Source of the DNA: Thermoplasmata archaeon
GTDB taxonomy: Archaea > Thermoplasmatota > Thermoplasmata > Lutacidiplasmatales > UBA184
Length of the DNA stretch: 16,130 bases
Assembly: GCA_030040035.1 (NCBI GenBank)
Contig: JASHUJ010000037.1
Location: 1-16,130, forward strand
Reading direction: 5' to 3'
Shown here: positions 7,982-13,492 of the stretch, piece by piece
Layout: the number at the start of each line of letters is the position of its first letter
Numbering within the stretch: the stretch's first letter is position 1
Made by a program: the position numbers and the translations under genes
The notes under the pieces: generated by a model
What the model saw: only the letters and a program-made list of their open reading frames with translations
Told to the model about the DNA's origin: nothing
Databases searched by the model: none

Positions 7982-8043
7982 GCGGACACTCGTCCTGAAA
8001 GGCGAGCTCCCGTTGGCTCCGCGGTCGATCCGGAACCCGACGC

Positions 8044-9609
8044 TCAACCGGTGATCGCGTTGTACGCCTTCAGCGTGTACGTCGTGCTCCACGAAGCCGA
8101 ATTCGTGAGCGTGACCGAGACGGTGATCGTGTAGCTGTAGGGTCCGCCCGCCGGCGACGTGAGCGAGGGGGTCCAGAAGAGGGTCGCGTACGCCCCGAGG
8201 GTCGTCGAGGAGTTGGAGACCCACCAGCCACCGTGCCCGTTCGAGACCGGCGACTTGCCGTTCGTCGACCATCCATGGGACCCATTGGTGGTCGTGTAGA
8301 CCACGAAGAGGCTCACGTTGGCCGTGGTGCCCGCGAGGGGACCGTCGTTCGACAGTACGACCGCGAATGAGGCCGCCGAGCTCGCGTTCACGCGCGCGGG
8401 TGACGGGGTGACCGTGATGGTGAAGGGTTGCCCGACCGAGAGCTGCGAGTTCCACTGCGTCGCGGTCGCACCGCTCGTGAACAGGACCCGCGCCGTGAGG
8501 TTGTAGGTCGTCGCCAGGAACGGCAGCCAGGTCGAAGCGCTGACGACCACCACACTCGAATAGGCGTTGACGACCGACTGGGTGATCGTACCGGACTTCG
8601 GCACGATGGCCTCGGTATGGTTCGACGTGAAATTGACCCAGAACGTGACGGAGGAGATCGTTACGCTTGTCGAGCCGGAGTTGGTGACCGTGCCCACCAG
8701 GGTCTCGGGGTAGCGTACGAACGTTGGAGAGGGCGAGATCGATGGCGTGATCGAGAGCGAGGCCGACGAGGACGAGCCGCCGGAGCTGATCACGACCGTC
8801 GCCGACGAGGCGCTGGTCAAGCTCGAGGTGCCCGTGACGTTGATCGGCGCGTAGTACGTCCCGGCCGTCGTCACCCCGGTGACGTTCTCCTGCCACGCGG
8901 AATTGGACGAGTTGAACCACATCGCGACGGCCGGACCGGATTGGCCCGGGAGACCGGCGAGGTTGATGTACGGCTTGTGACCCGCGAGGTTACCGGAGAC
9001 GGTCGTGTAGATCTTGAACGCCTCGCTGGTCGTGATCGAGGAGGGGGACGTCCACGACGCAAGGATGGTCGGAGGCGAGACGAACGACTGGCCCGGCAGC
9101 ACCGCGCTGAACAGGAGCGTTGAGCCGCTCACGATGTAGATCGTGAGATTGTCGCCCGGAAACCCGTCCACGGTACCCACAGGGCATCCGGTAAAGTTCT
9201 GGAAGGGACCGTGCCAGGTCTGACCCAAGCTCCAGACCTTCGAGGAGATCCCCGCCGAGACGAGCATGGGGTTCGAGGAGTAGCAAGCTGTCGGGTTGTG
9301 CGCCGACTTGACCCAGACCTCGGCCCCGCCCTGGACCTGCGGGCCCGCGAGGTGCGTGATATTGACCCCTTCCACGTCCACGCCCGAATAGAATAGGGTC
9401 GCCTGGAACTGGTTCGCCGACTGGGCGGCCGGCGTGGGGAACGATGTCACGAACGCGAAGACCGCGGAGAACAACACTACGGTCATCGCGAGCAGGATGA
9501 TCGTCGCGACAACGTCCGAGACCGCGCGCTTCTTGCGGCGGAGCGGGGCGCCCTGGTGGAGCCCCGAGCGGCGTGCACGGTGACGCGGACGAACGAGCGA
9601 ATTCGACAT
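8044..9609 (-). CDS. large archaeal type IV pilin-like surface protein
   Basis: 521 residues. The N-terminus is a class III (prepilin) signal: a basic leader ending RRKKRA (24-29), then VSDVVATIILLAMTVVLFSAVFAF (30-53) as the hydrophobic assembly helix. It matches the archaeal pilin/flagellin N-terminal domain, cut by a prepilin peptidase just before the helix, probably after Ala29. The mature part (about 490 residues) is much larger than most archaeal pilins. It is Ser/Thr-rich, with about a dozen N-x-S/T sequons and repeated beta-rich segments of Ig/CARDB type; two examples are ETLVGTVTNSGSTSVTISSV and SSAASFAVVLSNDGPLAG. Likely a surface filament subunit or adhesin exported to the outer face. 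The leader of 29 residues is long, but no later start codon precedes the signal. It lies downstream of the smaller pilin gene, with its own probable promoter. Confidence is high for the N-terminal signal, moderate for pilin function. Confidence 0.8.
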   Translation of the reverse strand: MSNSLVRPRHRARRSGLHQGAPLRRKKRAVSDVVATIILLAMTVVLFSAVFAFVTSFPTPAAQSANQFQATLFYSGVDVEGVNITHLAGPQVQGGAEVWVKSAHNPTACYSSNPMLVSAGISSKVWSLGQTWHGPFQNFTGCPVGTVDGFPGDNLTIYIVSGSTLLFSAVLPGQSFVSPPTILASWTSPSSITTSEAFKIYTTVSGNLAGHKPYINLAGLPGQSGPAVAMWFNSSNSAWQENVTGVTTAGTYYAPINVTGTSSLTSASSATVVISSGGSSSSASLSITPSISPSPTFVRYPETLVGTVTNSGSTSVTISSVTFWVNFTSNHTEAIVPKSGTITQSVVNAYSSVVVVSASTWLPFLATTYNLTARVLFTSGATATQWNSQLSVGQPFTITVTPSPARVNASSAASFAVVLSNDGPLAGTTANVSLFVVYTTTNGSHGWSTNGKSPVSNGHGGWWVSNSSTTLGAYATLFWTPSLTSPAGGPYSYTITVSVTLTNSASWSTTYTLKAYNAITG

Positions 9610-9666
9610 CCCGATGAAAGGGCCCCTAGTGGAAACTAGTCCCGAGGATATTCAGGCCGGCAGCGG

Positions 9667-9674
9667 CTATTTAG
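9667..9674 (-). promoter_or_regulatory. TATA-like box for the large pilin-like gene
   Basis: The minus strand reads CTAAATAG, about 60 bases ahead of the ATG at 9609. This predicts a transcription start near 9645 and a leader of about 35 bases. A second candidate, GAATATCC at 9646-9653 on the minus strand, would start transcription near 9623. Confidence 0.45.
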
Positions 9675-9838
9675 ACGTTGTCGTGACGCCGAGGGGGCCG
9701 AGCGGCGGACTCGGGCCTTCTATCGATCCGGTCGCGTCGACCGGCTCCTCGAGAGTCCGGCGGGAACCCCGCGCTCCCGCCGCCCCGCTCGCGTCTCACG
9801 CGTGCGCCCGACTTGGAATACGAGAAGGGAGCGATACG

Positions 9839-9843
9839 AAAAA
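9839..9843 (-). terminator. T-run downstream of the small pilin gene
   Basis: The minus strand has five T residues (GATTTTTCG) 77-81 bases after the pilin stop. Archaeal RNA polymerase often terminates at short T-runs without a hairpin, and such runs are rare in this GC-rich window. Confidence 0.35.
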
Positions 9844-9919
9844 TCTCGGACCGAACTCCTCGGGACCAGCCCAAGGAGCTCGGCCAGGAAGGGGTTCGTT
9901 CGGTGGTCTCGTTCCGACT

Positions 9920-10546
9920 TTAGGAGAACGAGGCCGCCGGAACGCTACCGGAGTAGCCACTCGCTCCGATCGCGACCAGCTGGTCGCCGAGAAGGCCGGC
10001 GTTCACCGCGGCCGTCCCGATGACGCAGATCACGATCGTGTAGCCGCCCGAGACGGAGCCCGTGAAGGTCGCGACGTTCGTCCAGCCGCCCGCGCTCGTA
10101 GAGTACGCAGCGACCGGGGTCGAGACGGTCGGGCTGATCAGGCAGACCTGGCTCGCGGTCGCGGTGGCCGCGCAGGGAATCGTCGCCGCTGTGACCGGCC
10201 AGCTCACCGTCGCACCTGCCGAGTTGCGCAGCGAGAGAATGAAGTTCGACGTGGTTACGGACGAACCCGCAATCTCAATGCTGTAGCAGAAGGCGTGGGC
10301 GGTCGACGTGGCGGCGCATCCAGTGACGGTGCCGCTCGTCGACGTCGAGTTGACGGGCACACCCCACGAGAAGTTCGTTCCCAGCGGGGCCGAGCTCGGG
10401 CCGTGCGTCAGACCCGAGATGAGCACGTACAGCACGGCGGCCAGCACGACCGTGATCGCAACGAGCAAGATCGTCGCGATGATCGGCGACACCCCGCGCT
10501 TCCGCGCCTTTCTCCAGCTCCGCTCTCTCTTTCCCAAGACGTTCAT
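9920..10546 (-). CDS. archaeal type IV pilin-like protein with duplicated Cys loop
   Basis: 208 residues. A short basic leader (MNVLGKRERSWRKARKRG, 1-18) precedes VSPIIATILLVAITVVLAAVLYVLISG (19-45). This is a textbook archaeal pilin N-terminal helix, with prepilin peptidase cleavage expected between Gly18 and Val19. The head domain (46-208) is rich in Ala, Ser, Thr and Val. It has two sequons (N59, N66) and five Cys (77, 87, 125, 135, 174). C77 to C87 and C125 to C135 are near-identical loops, CAATSTAHAFC and CAATATASQVC. ATG 10546 is chosen because GGAGG stands 10-14 bases upstream and a TATA box precedes that. The longer frame from 10690 would put 48 unlike residues before the signal and place the promoter inside the gene. 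Probably a pilus or adhesion filament subunit exported to the cell surface; the exact pilus type is unknown. Confidence 0.85.
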   Translation of the reverse strand: MNVLGKRERSWRKARKRGVSPIIATILLVAITVVLAAVLYVLISGLTHGPSSAPLGTNFSWGVPVNSTSTSGTVTGCAATSTAHAFCYSIEIAGSSVTTSNFILSLRNSAGATVSWPVTAATIPCAATATASQVCLISPTVSTPVAAYSTSAGGWTNVATFTGSVSGGYTIVICVIGTAAVNAGLLGDQLVAIGASGYSGSVPAASFS

Positions 10547-10555
10547 TCCGTTTTT

Positions 10556-10560
10556 CCTCC
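10556..10560 (-). promoter_or_regulatory. Shine-Dalgarno site of the small pilin gene
   Basis: The minus strand reads GGAGG, nine bases before the ATG at 10546. It decides this start over the upstream ATG at 10690, which has no such site. Confidence 0.75.
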
Positions 10561-10601
10561 GAGGGCCTTCCGACCCGCGGGTGACGGTATGGCCGAGTGC
10601 C

Positions 10602-10609
10602 GGTATATC
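10602..10609 (-). promoter_or_regulatory. TATA box of the small pilin gene
   Basis: The minus strand reads TGATATAC in GC-rich surroundings. A start about 26 bases downstream (near 10579) would give a leader of some 33 bases containing the GGAGG site, a coherent promoter-to-start layout. Confidence 0.6.
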
Positions 10610-10636
10610 AAGACTGGGGTCGTGGAGACGTTGATG

Positions 10637-10685
10637 AACGATGTTAGAATCGTTAATAGTCGTAATACGTACGAATGCGCATAAT
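10637..10685. promoter_or_regulatory. AT-rich block with inverted and phased repeats upstream of pilin promoter
   Basis: A perfect inverted repeat AACGAT (10637-10642), GTTAGA, ATCGTT (10649-10654) is followed by TCGTA (10660-10664), ATACG, TACGA (10670-10674). In addition AAT recurs at 10655, 10664, 10674 and 10683, a spacing of 9-10 bases, about one helical turn. The block lies roughly 60-105 bases upstream of the predicted pilin transcription start. It could be a regulator binding region or bent DNA; function is inferred. Confidence 0.45.
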
Positions 10686-10864
10686 GGCACACTCTCGCAC
10701 GTGCTAGGCGCGCACGGGCGCCGGCCCGAACGGACTCACGGGCGAGTGCGGGGACGCCGGATGGACGTCGATTGCGCCGGCGGGCATCTCGAACCTTCGC
10801 TCGGAAGGGTGGCCCGACCGCAACGGGGCCGGAATCGCCCCGGACCCGCCGGCCGCTTGGGGTC

Positions 10865-11593
10865 TCACCCAGCGAGCAGCGCCAAGAGGCCGTCCAGGTC
10901 CCGGACGATGTACGTCGGGCGGAGCGCCCCGGGCCCGGCTTCCGCGTAGCGGTTCACCCAGACGGTCCGCAGGCCGAGTTCGGTGGCGGGCGCGATGTCG
11001 TGGTAGAGACTCTGGGCGACGTGCAGGAGATGCGACCGTTCGACCGAGTACTGCTGGAGCAGTCGTTCCCAGTGCGCGGGCTGGGGCTTGTAGGACTGGA
11101 CGTCCTGTGCGGTGACGTACCCATCGACCTCGAGCCCGCTCTCGCGGATCGTGGCCTCGAGCAGGTCCCGGTCGACGTTCGAGAGGATGTACCGGCGGAT
11201 CCCGAGGCGTCCCAGGGCTCGGAGCGACTCGGCGCTGTCGCGGTAGGCGGGCCATCGGGGCAAGCTTTCGGCGAACTCCCGGGCCTGGGCGGCGGGCAGC
11301 GCGATGCCGAGGGTCCGGGCGGCTCGGACCGCCGAGGCCGCGAGGACGTCCCGGTACGGGACATAGCTGCGTTCGACCGCGCGCTCGGCCCCGAGGTACG
11401 CCAGGAAGATCGATTGGGCCCCGTGCATGCCCCTCGGTCGCAGCAGCCGTCGTAGGTTCTGCTCGATCCCGGATCGCCAGTCGATGAGCGTGCCGTAGCA
11501 ATCGAAGGTGCAGGTATCCACGTCGTGGACCTTCGGAACGGGTCCACCGGGTTCCGCCCGGAGGACTTCGGCGCGCCCCGCCTCTGCGTCCAT
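10865..11593 (-). CDS. HAD-superfamily hydrolase, haloacid dehalogenase type
   Basis: 242 residues from ATG 11593. Motif I is FDCYGTLIDW with nucleophile Asp31. The residue two places on is Tyr33, the D-x-Y-G-T pattern of L-2-haloacid dehalogenases, rather than the second Asp of HAD phosphatases. Motif II is ILSNVD with Ser138, motif III SYKPQP with Lys169, and motif IV HVAQSLYHDIAPA with Asp199; these are in the normal order and spacing, with a helical cap between motifs I and II. The family contains dehalogenases and enzymes of unknown substrate, so dehalogenation is only suggested. The start is uncertain: ATG 11593 adds about 25 Ala/Glu/Pro-rich residues before the fold, and GTG at 11521 would begin almost at the first strand. 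The open frame extends to 12433, but its upstream part overlaps a better plus-strand gene and has no protein-like composition. Confidence 0.85.
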   Translation of the reverse strand: MDAEAGRAEVLRAEPGGPVPKVHDVDTCTFDCYGTLIDWRSGIEQNLRRLLRPRGMHGAQSIFLAYLGAERAVERSYVPYRDVLAASAVRAARTLGIALPAAQAREFAESLPRWPAYRDSAESLRALGRLGIRRYILSNVDRDLLEATIRESGLEVDGYVTAQDVQSYKPQPAHWERLLQQYSVERSHLLHVAQSLYHDIAPATELGLRTVWVNRYAEAGPGALRPTYIVRDLDGLLALLAG

Positions 11594-11745
11594 TCGGTCG
11601 TCGCTCCGGAACTCGGGAGTGGCCGTATCGTTCTTTCGGTCGCTCCTGCGCCGAACCGAAGCGGCTGCAGACGGCTCAGAGCCGCTGTGGACGACCCGTC
11701 GGGGCCGACGAGCTGGAACGATGCCCGCTATCGACGCCGGGGAGG

Positions 11746-11761
11746 ATATCGGCTCATATCG
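11746..11761 (+). promoter_or_regulatory. repeated ATATCG upstream of two-helix membrane protein
   Basis: ATATCG occurs at 11746-11751 and 11756-11761, exactly ten bases apart. The second copy, within CTCATATCG, lies 22-27 bases ahead of the ATG at 11783, close to TATA-box distance for a leaderless transcript. Confidence 0.35.
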
Positions 11762-11782
11762 AGGCAGGTACTCGCGTCGCGG

Positions 11783-12385
11783 ATGCCCGAGCCCGACCCC
11801 ACGGCGGCCTCCCTCGTGCCCGTGAGCAAGTGCGACCTGGATCTGCGGCCCGAAGCGGGTCGGTTCTTTCGCCAACGGATCCGGGTCGCCGGCACGGGGC
11901 TGGCGCTCGGGTGCGCGTTCGTCGGGATCGGGGCCTTCGAGGCGGGCACCCTGGTCAGCCGGGGATTCACTGCGAGCTACTTGATCGCGGTCCTGCTCGT
12001 CGTCCTGGGGCTCGCGCTGATCGGAGTGAGCCTCTACTCTGGCCTCCTCAATCCGGTCACCCGGATCCGCGGCGGAGCCTCGGGACTTGCGTTCGAGCGG
12101 CGCTGGGGGCGGGCTCTCCTCTGGGCGTGGAAAGATCCCGACCTGCGCGTCGACGTTGAGGACCGGACCATCGACCCGGTCGGGAGCCCCGAGGCCCGTG
12201 CGCACCTGTACTTCGAGGGCCCCGGCCCGATGTATGGGACCCTCCCGCCGGCGTCCCTCGGAACGCTCCTGAACACCGCGCGCACCTACGGAGCGACGGT
12301 CTCGACCAAACAGCTCGAGCAGCGCGAGCGCGGCGAGGTCCACCTCGTTCGCCGCGTGCGGATCCGGCCGGCACCGCTGCGCTGA
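11783..12385 (+). CDS. two-helix membrane protein of unknown function
   Basis: 200 residues, not recognised. A short N-terminal region (1-34), charged near RQRIR, leads into two hydrophobic helices at about 35-57 (VAGTGLALGCAFVGIGAFEAG) and 63-89 (TASYLIAVLLVVLGLALIGVSLYSGLL), joined by a short turn. A soluble C-terminal domain of about 110 residues follows. It has alternating hydrophobic residues suggesting beta strands (GGASGLAFERRWGRALLWAWKD, then DLRVDVEDRTID, then HLYFEGPGPMYGTLP) and ends in a helix and a basic tail. The layout resembles small membrane-anchored proteins with a PH-like domain, but this is only an impression. ATG 11783 was chosen over the open-frame start at 11525: the upstream residues are unlike protein and overlap the divergent hydrolase, and a TATA-like box stands just before 11783. 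The next gene follows after 79 bases in the same direction. Confidence 0.7.
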   Translation: MPEPDPTAASLVPVSKCDLDLRPEAGRFFRQRIRVAGTGLALGCAFVGIGAFEAGTLVSRGFTASYLIAVLLVVLGLALIGVSLYSGLLNPVTRIRGGASGLAFERRWGRALLWAWKDPDLRVDVEDRTIDPVGSPEARAHLYFEGPGPMYGTLPPASLGTLLNTARTYGATVSTKQLEQRERGEVHLVRRVRIRPAPLR

Positions 12386-12387
12386 AC

Positions 12388-12412
12388 GTCCGGGGTCCGC
12401 CCCGCGCCGGAC
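12388..12412 (+). terminator. GC hairpin after the two-helix membrane protein, possible terminator
   Basis: Three bases after the stop codon, GTCCGG and CCGGAC can pair (12388-12393 with 12407-12412). Alternatively CGGGG-TCCG-CCCCG (12391-12404) makes a tight five-base stem. No T-run follows, so termination is doubtful. Confidence 0.2.
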
Positions 12413-12464
12413 CACGAGGCTCTTCTGCTGCATCGCGTTCCTTCCTCGAGGACGCTCTCGAAGA

Positions 12465-13322
12465 ATGGCGACCTACAATCCGGGCGGGTCTTCCGGCGAG
12501 CGCGACCCGCAGTGGGCCCGGATCCGCACGGCTCTCCTCCGGGCGAACCCGCAGCTCCGCGACGCCCCCTTTACGCCGGTCAGCCCGAGCCGGCCGAAGC
12601 CGCCGTTCAAGGACCCGCCGCTGGTGGGACCCGCGTACGGCCGGCTCTGGGAGGTCACCTACCAACGGCCCGCGCTCTTCTCTCCGGACCAGCTGCTCAC
12701 CGTGGTCACCGCCATCCGATGGGACGAACCGGAGCGGGCGATCCATTACGAGACCCCCTGGCTGTACATCGGCGGCCGCCCGCGCATCTTCTCTCGGCTG
12801 AGCCCCGACCTCGAGCGGATCATCCAGAAGCAGCGGCGGGCGGAGCGGAGCCTCGCCGGCTTCAAGACCGGCGATCCCGCGTTCGACCGCCAGTGGGCGA
12901 TCTACGTCTACCGGTCTCGACCGGCCGAGTTGTGGCGCGATCCCGCGCGGCGCCGCTGGCTCGAAGGTCTCGCCAACCTCCGGCCCCGGCACGGGGACGA
13001 GATGCCGACCATCGCCTCCTTGGGCACCACGGTCTCGCTGGGGCTCGTCATCAGCGACTCGGACGAGACCGTTCGTCAGTCGTCCGCGCTGATCCTCGCG
13101 TTCAGCCAGCTGCTCGACGCGATCGAACTCTCGACCGGCAACCTGCCGGCGGGTCAGGTGCCGCTCACGATGGATCTCCTGCCCGACGGGACGGGGTACC
13201 CCTCCCCGACGCTCCGGTTCCGGTGTGCCTGGTGCGGCCAGGAAGCGCACCCCCGGTTCATCGAGGACTTCCATACAGAGGTCTGCGACCAATGCCGCAA
13301 AGGCCTGTACGCCTCCTGGTGA
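12465..13322 (+). CDS. conserved-looking protein with C-terminal zinc ribbon, function unknown
   Basis: 285 residues, soluble, no signal peptide and no membrane helix. I do not recognise the family. The N-terminus (1-60) is Pro-rich and probably flexible. The middle (about 60-240) shows regular alternation of strands and helices, with LFSPDQLLTVVTAIRWDEPE, WLYIGGRPRIFSRLSPDLE, the helix LERIIQKQRRAERSLAGF and a long helix SSALILAFSQLLDAIELS. The end is a four-Cys zinc site, C254-x2-C257-x16-C274-x2-C277 (CAWCGQ and CDQCRK), terminating eight residues later in a Trp. Zinc ribbons of this sort commonly bind nucleic acid or a protein partner; nothing here shows which. ATG 12465 is the first start of the frame; GAGGA stands 12-16 bases upstream, too far for a typical ribosome site. 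It follows the two-helix protein by 79 bases and may share its transcript. Confidence 0.75.
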   Translation: MATYNPGGSSGERDPQWARIRTALLRANPQLRDAPFTPVSPSRPKPPFKDPPLVGPAYGRLWEVTYQRPALFSPDQLLTVVTAIRWDEPERAIHYETPWLYIGGRPRIFSRLSPDLERIIQKQRRAERSLAGFKTGDPAFDRQWAIYVYRSRPAELWRDPARRRWLEGLANLRPRHGDEMPTIASLGTTVSLGLVISDSDETVRQSSALILAFSQLLDAIELSTGNLPAGQVPLTMDLLPDGTGYPSPTLRFRCAWCGQEAHPRFIEDFHTEVCDQCRKGLYASW

Positions 13323-13444
13323 ACGGGGGCGGCGCCCGACCGCGAGCCCCGGAAACTCGCCCCTCCGTCGGGGAGAGGTGGTCACCGATCGGGTTAGCTA
13401 AGGGACTCGCGCGCTAGCCCCAACGGGAAACCCCACGCACCGAA

Positions 13445-13468
13445 GGCGAGCGCGAACTCGCGATCGCC
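13445..13468 (-). terminator. hairpin downstream of the APC permease, possible 3' structure
   Basis: An 11-base near-perfect inverted repeat (10 of 11 pairs), GGCGAGCGCGA and TCGCGATCGCC separated by two bases, lies 25-48 bases past the permease stop on the minus strand. No T-run follows closely. It may stabilise the 3' end or assist termination. Confidence 0.3.
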
Positions 13469-13492
13469 GGAAGGGGTTCGACGGGGCTCGGT

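Larger units (their letters stand above)
9610..9919. other. intergenic region between the two pilin-like genes
   Basis: 310 bases without a supported gene. It holds a T-run after the smaller pilin (9839-9843 on the minus strand), two TATA-like boxes for the larger pilin (9667-9674 and 9646-9653), and a small hairpin in its probable leader: CTAGT (9626-9630), GGAA, ACTAG (9635-9639). The stretch 9680-9830 shows nothing but GC-rich sequence. Confidence 0.6.
10547..10864. other. intergenic region upstream of the small pilin gene
   Basis: 318 bases between the HAD hydrolase stop and the pilin start. It contains the pilin ribosome site (10556-10560), its TATA box (10602-10609), and an AT-rich block of inverted and phased repeats (10637-10685). 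The part 10690-10864 is GC-rich and I see no gene or RNA in it. Confidence 0.65.

Noticed and set aside
10637..10685. The repeated 9-10 base units as a CRISPR or minisatellite.
   Set aside because: Units are too short, degenerate and few, with no spacers; a promoter-proximal regulatory block fits better.
10547..10690. N-terminal extension of the small pilin from ATG 10690.
   Set aside because: It would bury the TATA box and GGAGG site inside the gene and place 66 residues before the prepilin cleavage site.
11594..12433. Upstream extension of the HAD hydrolase frame to 12433.
   Set aside because: The extension is antisense to the two-helix membrane protein and has no protein-like pattern.
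13323..13492. Possible tRNA or small RNA between the zinc-ribbon gene and the permease, suggested by a ggggttcgacggggc stretch.
   Set aside because: The flanking bases do not pair as a T-stem and no acceptor or anticodon arm is found; only the 13445-13468 hairpin remains.
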